This document shows, piece after piece, positions 27,798 to 36,420 of a stretch of 64,000 bases of DNA (positions are counted from its first letter, which is position 1; every line of letters starts with the position of its first letter). A program made the position numbers and the translations under genes. The notes below the pieces were generated by a model, which was given only the letters and a program-made list of their open reading frames with translations, ran no database searches and was not told the DNA's origin. The DNA is from Paenibacillus albidus. GTDB taxonomy: Bacteria; Bacillota; Bacilli; Paenibacillales; Paenibacillaceae. The stretch lies in the NCBI RefSeq assembly GCF_014644435.1, contig NZ_BMKR01000016.1, positions 86,557 through 150,556 on the forward strand, read 5' to 3'.

Positions 27798-28250
27798 ATG
27801 AGTGAAGATGTGCAAAAAGTAGTTCTTCGGTTACCTGCCAGCGCAGAATATGTCGATATTGTAAGATTGAATTTATATGGTATTGCCTCAAAAATGGGGT
27901 TCACGTATGAGGATATTGAAGATATGAAGGTGGCTGTATCGGAAGCCTGTAACAATTCCGTGCTCTATGCGTACGGGCAGGAAGACGGATTGGTGGATGT
28001 AATCTTTGAAGTGGGAGCCAGTGCCTTATCCATTACGGTCAAAGATGAGGGGGAGAGCTTTGACGGTTTGGAGTCATCCGGTGAGCGTCTGACGCTGCAT
28101 GAAAAGGAGCTTAGCGACGTTCAAGTGGGTGGTTTGGGCTTTTATTTGATGCAGGCTCTAATGGATGACGTCAGCGTGGTAAGCGAAGCGGGGAGAGGGA
28201 CGGTTGTTACCTTAACCAAGCGACTTAATTTCAGCGAGGAGAAAGTATGA
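27798..28250 (+). CDS. rsbW: Anti-sigma factor and serine kinase RsbW
   Basis: A 150-residue GHKL-type kinase that binds SigB and phosphorylates RsbV. The N box reads KVAVSEACNNSVLYAY (about residues 45-60), the G1 box VKDEGESFDG, and the G2 region VGGLGFYLMQALMDDV. Length is close to that of RsbW in Bacillus. AAAGGA precedes the ATG. Its end overlaps the sigB start by ATGA, so kinase and sigma factor are made in a coupled ratio, as in other sigB operons. Confidence 0.94.
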   Translation: MSEDVQKVVLRLPASAEYVDIVRLNLYGIASKMGFTYEDIEDMKVAVSEACNNSVLYAYGQEDGLVDVIFEVGASALSITVKDEGESFDGLESSGERLTLHEKELSDVQVGGLGFYLMQALMDDVSVVSEAGRGTVVTLTKRLNFSEEKV

Positions 28251-29017
28251 ATGAAAAAGTGACTCCCCCCGAGTCCATGAATGAAGCAGTGAGCCTGATC
28301 TGGGAATACCAGCAGAGTAAAGATAACGAAATTGCTACCGTGCTGATCAAGAAATATGAGCCTATGGTCAAAATGGCTGCCGGCAAGATTGCCCGCAATA
28401 GACCGGACTTGTATGAAGATTTGTATCAGGTAGGCCAGATGGCGCTTATCCGTTTACTGCAGCAATATGATATTAGCCTGGGTATTCCATTCGAACCCTA
28501 TGCTATGAAAAGCATGATTGGACATATGAAAAACTTTCTGCGTGATAAATCCTGGTACATACAGGTTCCCAGACGGATTAAAGAAAAAGGCGCACTTGTG
28601 CAGCAAGCGATCGATGAGCTAACGATCCGGCTGGAGCGCTCTCCTGGAGTGGACGAAATTGCCCGCTACCTGGATCTTTCCGTTGAAGAAACTGTTGAAG
28701 TACTGGCTGGACGCGAATGTTACCATTATGTTTCCCTGGATTCCCCTCTTTCCCAGGAGGAGACGGGGGCTACGCTGGGTGAGCTGATCAGCTCTGATGC
28801 CAACGACTACGAGACGGTAGAGAAACGCATGGATCTGCAGCAAGCGCTGAGCCAGCTGAAGGAGCAGGAACAGCAAGTATTGCTGCTGGCCTTTCAGGAC
28901 GGACAATCGCAACGGGCAATCGCCCAGAAGTTAGGTGTTTCGCAAATGAGCGTTTCCCGGATCCAGAAACGCGCCACCGAGAAGCTGAAACAGATTATGT
29001 CTAATCCATCCTATTAA
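28247..29017 (+). CDS. sigB: RNA polymerase sigma factor SigB
   Basis: A 256-residue group 3 sigma-70 factor. Region 2 is seen as LYEDLYQVGQMALIRLLQQY and FEPYAMKSMIGHMKNFLRDK, region 3 as QVPRRIKEKGALVQQAIDEL to VDEIARYLDLSVEE, and the region 4 helix-turn-helix as QSQRAIAQKLGVSQMSVSRI. It ends LKQIMSNPSY. Its place after rsbV and rsbW and its size identify it as SigB, the general stress sigma factor, rather than SigF or SigG. A terminator follows at 29187. Its own promoter was not identified with confidence. Confidence 0.93.
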   Translation: MNEKVTPPESMNEAVSLIWEYQQSKDNEIATVLIKKYEPMVKMAAGKIARNRPDLYEDLYQVGQMALIRLLQQYDISLGIPFEPYAMKSMIGHMKNFLRDKSWYIQVPRRIKEKGALVQQAIDELTIRLERSPGVDEIARYLDLSVEETVEVLAGRECYHYVSLDSPLSQEETGATLGELISSDANDYETVEKRMDLQQALSQLKEQEQQVLLLAFQDGQSQRAIAQKLGVSQMSVSRIQKRATEKLKQIMSNPSY

Positions 29018-29060
29018 CTTTCTAACCAACCACTGATCTGCCTGGGTGTCCTTCTGTAAA

Positions 29061-29140
29061 AATGTTGGAAAGTAGTAAGGAATATTGGAAAGTAGTAAAC
29101 AAAGTCGGATATTAGTAAAGGATGTTGGAAAGCAGAGATT
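29061..29140 (+). repeat. Four tandem 20-bp units after sigB
   Basis: Four contiguous 20-base units (29061, 29081, 29101, 29121) share the pattern ATGTTGGAAAGTAGTAAGG with drift in copies three and four. A fifth, weaker unit (TAATAGTAAACAACTTTATA) may follow. They lie between the sigB stop and its terminator. Confidence 0.75.
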
Positions 29141-29186
29141 TAATAGTAAACAACTTTATAATTTCAGAAGATAAACTTCCTCAGAA

Positions 29187-29238
29187 ACAGTCCCGAAGAT
29201 GGTTATGTCCTCGTGGGGACTGTTTTATTTTTTTAGAT
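29187..29238 (+). terminator. Terminator of the SigB operon
   Basis: ACAGTCCC pairs with GGGGACTGT around a long loop and is followed by TTTATTTTTTT. It lies just 16 bases before the left end of the ISL3 element. Confidence 0.8.
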
Positions 29239-29254
29239 AAGAGGGTGGAATGTT

Positions 29255-30651
29255 GGCTCAAAACCAAAATTAGCGGTTGAAAACTGAAACGGAGAAAAAA
29301 CGTGGATAGAAATGGAAAAACATCTGTAAATCCTGTAATGTTGTAAGTCCTACCAAACAACATGAAAAGGATATGACAGATGCTACTCCAGTATATCAAC
29401 GAAATGCTCGGATTACCAGAGCTACAACTTCATAGTGTTCTCTCCATTATTGCAGCGGAAGTGCATTTGGAAGCTTTGCCGGTGGCGTATTAGCAGCCTT
29501 GTCCCATCTGCAACTCCGAACAATCCGTGAAGCGAGATGGCCGCAATAGGTCGCGTCAGATTCGTCATATCAGCGTTTTTGGTAAAAAGTGCTTTTTGCA
29601 CATTCCCTCGCTGCGCCTAGCCTGCTCGCACTGCAATATTGGATTTGTTTGGTCGTATTCGTGAGTGGTCCCAAGGAACAATACAGCCGTCTTTTTCGCT
29701 CTCAAACGGTTAACCAGGCACTGGGCTCTACGGCAGCGCATAGTGCAAGAATGCAATACGCACTCGCCAGCACGGTTCAGCGCATGCATCAGGAGGCCCT
29801 TCCTGCAGAAAACGAACGTTTGCTAAAGCAAGCATGGGACCAAGCGGAAGACCAGACGAATCTAGTACTCGGCATCGATGACTTTGCGATTAAAAAGGGA
29901 CATACGTATAACACCGGTATTCACGATCTTCGAGGTGAAACCATGCTAGACCTGCTTTCGGGGCGAAAGCTGGACGCGCTACGCGCGTATGCCGAGCAGC
30001 ATCCGGAATTTTCAAACCTGAATCCCAAGGCCGTCGTCATGGATCTGGCTCAAGCGTTTCGCACCTGGATCAGCGAGTGTTTTCCAAAGGCGATTCGAAT
30101 TGCTGACCGCTTTCACGTTCATGGTTATGTCATTGAAAGTGTCCAAACTGTCCGGAAATCCGTTCAATCTACCCTTTCCCCCCGGGCCAAAGGGATCTTA
30201 AAAAGTCATCACCGACTGCTAAATCCGCCGGTAGATTCGCTACCGGACATGAGCCGCATTCAGTTAGAACAGCTACTGGCGTTCTCTCCGCTCCTCCGCG
30301 AGGTATGGGAATGGAAAGAATCCTTCTCCTGTTGGTATGAGTATTCGCCGAATTTCGATGTGGCCCAGCTTGGTTTTACCCGTTGGTGCAAGCAAGGGGA
30401 AGAAATTGGACATGGAGCTGTGCAAAACGCTTTGAAAACGATGCGGAACTGAGAAGAGGAAATCTTGAACTACCATCACTGCCGGTGGACGAACGCGACA
30501 GTAGAAGGACGGCACAATCGTATTAAATCGTATCAACGCCGACACAAATTCACGCGCAATCGTCGTTGTTACACAGCGGGTATTTTAATCGAGTGTAATC
30601 GGCACCGTTTGTTAGGATGAAAATGTCAACCGCTAATTTTTAGGTTGAGCC
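29255..30651 (+). mobile_element. ISL3-family insertion sequence, decayed
   Basis: A 1397-bp element framed by 26-base inverted repeats: left GGCTCAAAACC followed by AAAATTAGCGGTTGA (29255-29280), right complement GGCTCAACCTA followed by AAAATTAGCGGTTGA (30626-30651). They differ at only a few positions. ISL3 elements usually make an 8-bp target duplication; the flanks GGAATGTT and GGAAATTA agree at only five of eight bases, so the duplication has decayed or never existed. The single transposase gene is frameshifted. Confidence 0.85.
29380..30620 (+). pseudogene. ISL3 transposase pseudogene
   Basis: Begins ATG at 29380 (MLLQYINEMLGLPELQLHSV) and soon hits a stop. A second frame carries the zinc-finger part (CPICNSEQSVKRDGRNRSRQ ... 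LACSHCNIGFVWSY), a third frame from about 29650 to 30452 carries the DDE core (LVLGIDDFAIKKGHTYNTGI and AIRIADRFHVHGYVIESVQT), and the tail (WTNATVEGRHNRIKSYQRRH ... IECNRHRLLG) lies in another frame. At least three frame breaks make it inactive. The family call rests on the zinc finger, the GIDDFA motif and the terminal repeats. Confidence 0.88.
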
Positions 30652-30687
30652 GGAAATTATATAGCCACAATTAGCAGATACAATACA

Positions 30688-30951
30688 ATGTATCCAGATC
30701 CGGACTCTAAGAACTTAGAAACGTTTAAACATTTCTATGAGAAGGTGGGATATTGCTATCTTGTGCCTGCTTATATTAAAGATAAAAACAAGCCAATGGA
30801 TGGATCGAATATAGATTTTGATGAAGATTATAAGTTGAAATTTAATAATATTGATTTCCGGAAAGTTTCAGATATTGATAGCAATGATATTGAAGATATT
30901 ATACTGAAAAAAAGATTCACTATGTCTCCACTAACGGGAAACGATAATTGA
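30688..30951 (+). CDS. Hypothetical acidic fragment next to the IS
   Basis: An 87-residue frame (MYPDPDSKNLETFKHFYEKV ... FTMSPLTGNDN) rich in Asp, Ile and Lys. The frame is open back to the right end of the ISL3 element (30652) and has no ribosome binding site, so it is probably the 3' remainder of a gene cut by the insertion. No family recognised. Confidence 0.35.
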   Translation: MYPDPDSKNLETFKHFYEKVGYCYLVPAYIKDKNKPMDGSNIDFDEDYKLKFNNIDFRKVSDIDSNDIEDIILKKRFTMSPLTGNDN

Positions 30952-30959
30952 ACAAAGCA

Positions 30960-31735
30960 AGATCAAAGAAAGGGCCATCCCGCAAAAGGATGGCCATAAA
31001 ACTTGCCATTACAGACAGCGCGGTGAACCTTATCATAAGTAGGGGCAAAAAACTCGCAGGAGCTTGTACATAAGTCTTGTAGGGCATCTATCGTTTGGCT
31101 CCTTTGCAGTACACGTTGGTCGTGCATGTGGTTTCTTTGGATGAAATGACCGATATCCAGGTGCTGAAACCAGGATGAATCGAACGATGTGAGTTTGAAT
31201 ATGTGCGTCATAGTACGCTCAGTCTCATTGCTAGCGTGGAGGTCGCGACCGGAAAAATGGTCACCTCCACGATGGATCTTACTCGGAATGAGAACGATTT
31301 TGCTGCACATATCCGGCACCTGATCGAAACGGATCCAGAGGCCGATTGTTTTTTGTCGCCCCGATGGGTTGAACACGCATCAATCCGAAGGCCTGGTTCG
31401 GCTCGTGGCTAGCCATTGCGGGCTGGAGGAGCCTCTGGGCAAGAAAGGAAAGAGCGGAGTTCTAGTCAATCAACCCAGTCGTACCGCGTTTTTGGCGGAT
31501 TCGTCTCATCGTATTCGATTTGTTTTTACCCCCAAATATTGTTCCTGGCTAAACTAAATAGAGATTTGGTTTAGTATCCTGGTTCGCCGCTTGTTAAAAC
31601 GGAGCAGTTTCAAAAACACGCTTGATTTACAGAAGCCAGTGTTTACGTTTATTTCCTATTTCAATGCAACCATGGAAAAGCCTATCAAGTGGACCTAGAA
31701 GGGGAAAGGTTTTTGTTTTTAAATAATGGATTATC
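30960..31735 (+). pseudogene. IS630-type transposase remnant
   Basis: Pieces of one transposase appear in successive frames: VVSLDEMTDIQVLKP (about 31118-31162), EYVRHSTLSLIASVEVATGK and DLTRNENDFAAHIRHLIETD (31198-31350), then NTHQSEGLVRLVASHCGLEE, IRFVFTPKYCSWLN and KRSSFKNTLDLQK (31370-31640), ending FISYFNATMEKPIKW. The SLDEM, NTH and PKYCSWLNQIE blocks are the DDE core of IS630 elements. At least two frameshifts and internal stops inactivate it. The outer ends of this element were not found. Confidence 0.75.
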
Positions 31736-31755
31736 TACGTTTAGTAGTACCATAT

Positions 31756-32905
31756 AGGTTCAAATAATGATTTTAGACTCAATAAGTTTCTGAAGTGAAG
31801 ATTACATGCGTATACAAAAACGATCATAAGGGTCCATTTGTCTTTGAATATATCTTCCATAAAGACCTTCATATTGTTACGAATTTCTGCCACTGTATGG
31901 TAAAACACAATGTTAATCACATCGGCTTTCAGCTATTTCCATAGACCTTCCACGATGTAAATTGGGGACTGTAGGGAGGCAAAAAGATGAATTTCAACCG
32001 GTCCTTTTGATCTTTCAGGAAGGGCTGCAGGGGTTTCGCATGATGAATACGGGCATTGTTTAGCACGATTGCAATCTTTCTTGTGGGATAGTGGGTGAGG
32101 AGCGTATTCAAAAAAAGCTAAAAATGTCTCAGCCATGTACTGCTCATCTTCCTGCCTACGATTTTACCTGTTACGTAATCCACCGTCGCAAGCAGCTTCA
32201 CGCCGCGGTTTTGCCCGTTGTCGGGATGATCCGTTGTTTAACTTTCTCGAACCAGATTAGTTGCAATGTCTGATAATCGCGAATCATACTCTCGTCTTCA
32301 AAAAAGAGATGATCGATCTCATCGTTCATTAATTTTTTTTAACTGGGGAGACCGTTCTTGCACAAACTCTTTCTGCTGGGCTTTATCCGCAGCTTCAAGC
32401 GTAGATCCAGTCGGTGCAGTAATTGGCCATGCTTGCGAGGGGTAGCTTCGTTCAAACTCACGCTTCACATAAGCGGCTGCTAGAGCCAGCGTCCAATTGT
32501 GCTTGACCGGAAAGCCAACTTCATGCGGCAGTCTGGGAAGATCGTTTGCTTGAGTTGCTGTTGCTACTCGGGGGTCAACTGTTCAGGAGCACCCAATAGA
32601 AACACCCATCACTAAGCCACTAATCCTTGATTTTGATAGGATTGAATGTAAGCGCTCAACGTTACAGGGGGCCTGCGGATGATCTCCGAAATTTCGGTTA
32701 CCGACATCTGTTTCACCATATGTAAGTAAATCGTATGATAATGTTCATACATCCGGCGGTTTTTCTCTTGCTTAACCGTTTTCCAGATCCTCTTGTTCTG
32801 AGGGTTGGATTTCCATTCTCACCACTCTTCTCGTTCGTTTCCTTATCTATTCGACGTGGGATAAGGAAATCCATTCCGAAATTCAATAAACTTTAATTGA
32901 ACCTA
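31756..32905 (-). mobile_element. Second IS630-type element with TA flanks, decayed
   Basis: TAGGTTCAA at 31756 and its inverted copy TTGAACCTA ending at 32905 bound a 1150-bp stretch. About 19 of 24 terminal bases agree between the two ends, and each end abuts a TA dinucleotide, the target duplication of IS630/Tc1-type elements. A broken transposase lies inside on the minus strand. Confidence 0.65.
31770..32830 (-). pseudogene. IS630-type transposase pseudogene
   Basis: On the minus strand the N-terminal part begins MEIQPSEQEDLENG then a stop, and continues RRMYEHYHTIYLHMVKQMSV and TEISEIIRRPPVTLSAYIQS, a helix-turn-helix. Later frames give VFLLGAPEQLTPE, and near the end AIVLNNARIHHAKPLQPFLK and LKFIFLPPYSPQ, the second and third catalytic blocks of IS630 transposases. 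Multiple stops and shifts show it is dead. It differs in sequence from the remnant at 30960-31735. Confidence 0.75.
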
Positions 32906-33136
32906 TATTTGAAATGAATGGGTACCAAGTCCTTTTATAACTGAAGGGATTTTTTTGGCATTCATCACACTTTAGGACAACATCCTGATTTTGGAGGGAA
33001 ATCGGATTGGTCGGTTGGGATGTTCATGAGCTTTATTGGGTCCATTAGTTTGTGAAGGTGAAGCAGGTTATATTATGCGAAAATGATCCGTTTCAGTTGG
33101 GCCCACAGTTACGCAGATCATTCATACTCCAAAAGA
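32906..33136. other. Non-coding stretch, nothing recognised
   Basis: About 230 bases between the IS630 end and the sfp pseudogene. No frame, hairpin or repeat that I can support. Confidence 0.5.
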
Positions 33137-33695
33137 TTATCGTATCAGAAACTCGTCCGCAGAGGAGCATGCAGATAATTTATAGCCATAATCTAACTCA
33201 TATTGTCTGAAGAAGTAACCTTCTTCTATCGGGCTGAGGGCGATCGATTGATCGGAGTGGAAGGTAAATGAGAATGAATTGAGAGGGAGGGATAAGCCCA
33301 TTCCTTTTGCTTTGATATAGCTTTCTTTTAATGTCCACAAGATCGAAAAAAAAGTTTTTTGATCTGTTTCGGGTTTCTTCAGGAGATCTAGATACGGCTA
33401 CCCAGCAGCCTGAATGAGATATATTAAAATGAAACTCATCAAATCCCAACAAGGCAGGTTTTCCAAAAGAGTTTACTGTAAAAACAATCTGATCATTTGT
33501 AATATCTAATATTCTTAACGCTGCCGCACGGACGAGGGAATTTCCTAACAAAGAATGACAAGCGTCTTCCAGACGATGGAATCGGTTGATGCGCGCCCGC
33601 TTCTCAGTCGAGACTAAACTTATTGGCCAATTGAAATCAATGGATTGCATAGTGGAGGTACACACATGACAATAATATTGGACAAAGTAGATCAA
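33137..33695 (-). pseudogene. sfp: Sfp-type 4'-phosphopantetheinyl transferase, inactivated
   Basis: Minus-strand remnant of the enzyme that attaches phosphopantetheine to PCP and ACP domains. The first part is intact (SLVSTEKRARINRFHRLEDA, LLGNSLVRAAALRIL, FGKPALLGFDEFHFNISHSG, CWVAV). Directly after WVAV the frame changes, and in another frame it resumes DLLKKPETDQKTFFSILWTL then KESYIKAKGMGLSLPLNSFS to the end (YGYKLSACSS). In functional Sfp about 30 residues lie between these points, including the VGIDIE Mg/CoA motif and most of FFSxxEY. They are deleted here, and the frame is shifted. The window's PCP domains therefore need another phosphopantetheinyl transferase. Confidence 0.88.
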
Positions 33696-33731
33696 TGCTT
33701 CTTATTTATAAGGAATATACTAACATAATAT

Positions 33732-33747
33732 ACATACTATAGTATGT
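33732..33747. promoter_or_regulatory. 16-bp perfect palindrome upstream of padR
   Basis: ACATACTATAGTATGT reads the same on both strands. It lies about 200 bases before the padR start in an AT-rich gap. PadR-type regulators commonly bind dyads with ATGT/ACAT arms of about this length, so autoregulation is plausible but not shown. Confidence 0.5.
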
Positions 33748-33945
33748 TGGCCGTTTTTATCAAGAGGATAAAAGAAACAGGTGGGATCTCTTTATTAAAA
33801 ATGAAATAAATTCATGGAATAACAATATTATATATTATTTAAACATTTCTTGGAATTTAGCTTGCATTATTTGAGAAAAAAATGTAACATCTTCCTAAAG
33901 GTACCTTGCAAAGAACGGTACTGGGCAAAGGAGGGATGAAGATCC

Positions 33946-34257
33946 ATGAACGTCCAGTTTAAAAAGGGTGTTTTAGAATTGTGTGTTTTAAGCTTGACGG
34001 CCAAGAAAGATCGGTATGGATACGAGTTGGTTGAAGAAATTTCAAAGAACTTTGAGATCTCAGAAGGGACGATCTATCCGTTATTAAGAAGACTTACTCA
34101 AGAAGGGTTATTTTCCACGTATCTAATGGAATCAACAGAGGGCCCTCCGAGGAAGTACTATAAATTAATGCCAAAAGGTTTGGATCTAAAAGAAGAAATG
34201 GTTGCTGAATGGAGGCACTTTGCTAAAGGTGTAGAAAAAATGCTTGAGGAGGAGTAA
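33946..34257 (+). CDS. PadR family transcriptional regulator
   Basis: A 103-residue winged-helix repressor of the short PadR subfamily 2 type. The helix-turn-helix region reads LELCVLSLTAKKDRYGYELV and SEGTIYPLLRRLTQEGLF, and the wing GPPRKYYKLMPKG, the canonical PadR signature. A C-terminal dimerisation helix follows. AAAGGAGGGATGAAG gives a strong ribosome site. It heads an operon with DUF1700, DUF4097 and ABC transporter genes, which it probably represses until an envelope or antibiotic signal arrives. Confidence 0.93.
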   Translation: MNVQFKKGVLELCVLSLTAKKDRYGYELVEEISKNFEISEGTIYPLLRRLTQEGLFSTYLMESTEGPPRKYYKLMPKGLDLKEEMVAEWRHFAKGVEKMLEEE

Positions 34258-34261
34258 CGGG

Positions 34262-34810
34262 GTGAACAAAGAGACCTATTTAGCTGAACTTAGCCAATAC
34301 TTGAAGAGGCTGCCCAAACAGGAACGGACCGAAATATTAACAGACTATGAAGAACATTTTGAACAAGGACATTTAAGAGGCCGCTCGGAAAGTGACATTA
34401 TCAAAAAATTCGGCGAACCTCATATGATTGCGAAGGAAATCTTGCTTGAATACGAAATTACAAAGGCACAAGTGAATCCATCATTAAAAAGCGTGACAAG
34501 AGCAGTCTTTGCCGCATTAGGGCTAGGGATGCTCAACTTATTGGTTGTTTTGGTTCCATTTATTTTGGGTTTGACAGCCCTTGTGGCGTTATTCGCTTTC
34601 TCCGCATTTTTATTAGCCTCTCCTATTCTATTACTCATCCAGGATGGCTTCACATTGACGTATTTGAAAGAATTCATGTTGATACTCGGCCTTGTCGGTG
34701 TTGGACTTCTCCTGCTTCTAGGGGCGCTGAAAACGACGACTTCATACTATAAGCTCGTGATTACCTATTTGAATTTTAATCTAAAAATTGTAAGGAGGAA
34801 ATCGCTGTGA
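34262..34810 (+). CDS. DUF1700 (HAAS-domain) membrane protein
   Basis: A 182-residue protein. The N-terminal soluble HAAS/DUF1700 part is clear (YLAELSQYLKRLPKQERTEI, LTDYEEHFEQGHLRGRSESD), and three to four membrane helices follow from about residue 80 (AVFAALGLGMLNLLVVLVPF, ALFAFSAFLLASPILLLI, LILGLVGVGLLLLLGAL). The start is the GTG at 34262 with GAGGAGGAG upstream; the longer ATG form overlaps padR more. Such proteins usually pair with a PadR regulator and a DUF4097 protein, as here, and are thought to work in envelope stress control. Confidence 0.85.
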   Translation: MNKETYLAELSQYLKRLPKQERTEILTDYEEHFEQGHLRGRSESDIIKKFGEPHMIAKEILLEYEITKAQVNPSLKSVTRAVFAALGLGMLNLLVVLVPFILGLTALVALFAFSAFLLASPILLLIQDGFTLTYLKEFMLILGLVGVGLLLLLGALKTTTSYYKLVITYLNFNLKIVRRKSL

Positions 34811-35577
34811 AAAGCAAAACAAAAAAGATCATTACATTTGCTTTCGTTTTGATTGCGGTTGCTATATTTGGGAATATCCTGCTCTATATCTTTAATAAAT
34901 CTCCGTTTAATTTAACGGTGATCAATTATACGAAATCCGTATCTGCTGCGAACATATCTGACATTCGCGTTATGTCTAATACAGGTGATGTTAATATCAT
35001 TCCGTATGACGGAACAAAAGTTCTAGTTCATATGAAAGGGACGTCTGAACATCGATGGGCAGATGACTACCAACTAATGGTTGAGGAGAATGGAAACCAG
35101 GTCACAATAGAAGCGAAGCAATTAGAAAAAAAACATATATTTGCGATTTACTCTGGTGGTTATGAACTTCAGGTTCAATTACCGCAAAAAGTTTTTGAAC
35201 GGCTTCAGGTTCAGACCAAAACAGCTAATATAAACGTTGAGGGGATACAGGTCAAGCAATCGTTTTTGGAGGCAAGCAACGGCAATATAACGGCAGGCGA
35301 ATTGCAAGGGATAATCAACGGTGTAACGGGAGCAGGGGATATTAATGTGCAGCTACAAACGATTGACAATGATATTGAAGCAAATACAAAGTATGGAAAT
35401 ATAACTATAATAACACAGGTTGCACCTGAAGCTATCCAAACGAATTTAAGAAGTGGGCTAGGGAAAGAATCCATTCTTTTGCCAAACGTAAAAGATGGTT
35501 CAATAGGGACTGGAGGACCCAATGTTAAACTAACGTCGGAAGTGGGTGATCTGGCACTGTTAATGGCAAATAATTAG
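34807..35577 (+). CDS. DUF4097 putative adhesin-like protein
   Basis: A 256-residue protein with one N-terminal membrane anchor (IITFAFVLIAVAIFGNILLY) and an outward-facing right-handed beta-repeat domain of the DUF4097 kind (ISDIRVMSNTGDVNIIPYDG, LQVQTKTANINVEGI, EASNGNITAGELQG, GAGDINVQLQ, KYGNITII). GTG start at 34807 with AAGGAGG upstream, overlapping the DUF1700 stop. The family is common next to PadR/DUF1700 pairs; its biochemical role is unknown. Confidence 0.85.
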   Translation: MKSKTKKIITFAFVLIAVAIFGNILLYIFNKSPFNLTVINYTKSVSAANISDIRVMSNTGDVNIIPYDGTKVLVHMKGTSEHRWADDYQLMVEENGNQVTIEAKQLEKKHIFAIYSGGYELQVQLPQKVFERLQVQTKTANINVEGIQVKQSFLEASNGNITAGELQGIINGVTGAGDINVQLQTIDNDIEANTKYGNITIITQVAPEAIQTNLRSGLGKESILLPNVKDGSIGTGGPNVKLTSEVGDLALLMANN

Positions 35578-35627
35578 CAACACCTTTAAGATAGCGGAAT
35601 AATTCCCATTAAAGAGGAGGCTGCACT

Positions 35628-36416
35628 ATGATTAGCTTATCTATTCAGCAAAAACAAACTAAAAAAAATGTATTACGGGTTGAAAATCTCTCTAAGGTCT
35701 ACAACAGTGGAGAGGACAGCTTCCACGCCACTAAAAATATCAACTTGGAAATATACGATGGTGACTTTACCGTCATTATGGGGAGTTCTGGTTCTGGGAA
35801 ATCAACTCTTCTGTACTTGTTAAGTGGCCTCGACAGTCCGACGGAAGGGGATATTTATTTCAAAAACGAGCGAATTGATACGAATGATGAAAGAGCAATG
35901 GCGCAATTCAGAGCAACAAAAATCGGATACGTGTATCAGTCAATCAATTTGTTGCCTGATCTTTCGCTGTTTGAGAACATTGCGTTTCCGGGATATATCT
36001 CAGGAAGAACCAAAGGAGAGGTTAGAAGCAAGGCCCTATCGTTAATGAGTAGTCTGGACATCGATAAACAAAAAAATCGTCTTCCTTCACAAGTGTCGGG
36101 CGGGCAACAGCAAAGGGCGGCGATTGCCAGGGCATTAATCAATTCACCGGAGGTCGTGTTTGCCGATGAACCAACCGGTGCACTAAATGTACAGCAAGGC
36201 GAGATTATACTGGATATTCTAACGGAGCTGAACAAAAAGGGGCAATCCATAGTCATGGTTACCCATGACATGAAAGCTGCGTGTCGGGCGGATCGTCTAA
36301 TTCTCATTAAGGATGGCATGATAGACTCCATTCTGGAGCTCTCGAAGTATAAACCTGAAACAATGGTAGAGAGAGAACGGAAAGTGTATTCGTTTGTATT
36401 CGGAAAGGAGTCATAA
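35628..36416 (+). CDS. ABC transporter ATP-binding protein (MacB/LolD type)
   Basis: A 262-residue ATPase with Walker A MGSSGSGKST (about residue 50), Q-loop YQSINLLPDL, signature VSGGQQQRAAIARAL, Walker B VVFADEPTGAL and the H-loop VTHD. Sequence class is that of FtsE/LolD/BceA-like exporters. AAAGAGGAGG supports the start. It overlaps the ribosome site region of the large FtsX-type permease gene that follows, so the two form one exporter. Such pairs often give resistance to peptide antibiotics; self-protection against the neighbouring lanthipeptide is an inference. Confidence 0.93.
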   Translation: MISLSIQQKQTKKNVLRVENLSKVYNSGEDSFHATKNINLEIYDGDFTVIMGSSGSGKSTLLYLLSGLDSPTEGDIYFKNERIDTNDERAMAQFRATKIGYVYQSINLLPDLSLFENIAFPGYISGRTKGEVRSKALSLMSSLDIDKQKNRLPSQVSGGQQQRAAIARALINSPEVVFADEPTGALNVQQGEIILDILTELNKKGQSIVMVTHDMKAACRADRLILIKDGMIDSILELSKYKPETMVERERKVYSFVFGKES

Positions 36417-36420
36417 GAAC

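Noticed and set aside
29061..29140. Tandem repeats considered as a CRISPR array
   Set aside because: The 20-bp units are contiguous with no unique spacers, and no cas genes are near.
29247..30659. 8-bp target duplication of the ISL3 element
   Set aside because: The flanks GGAATGTT and GGAAATTA agree at only five of eight bases.
30963..31376. 137-codon minus-strand frame
   Set aside because: Antisense to the IS630 remnant, whose plus-strand pieces carry the recognisable DDE motifs.
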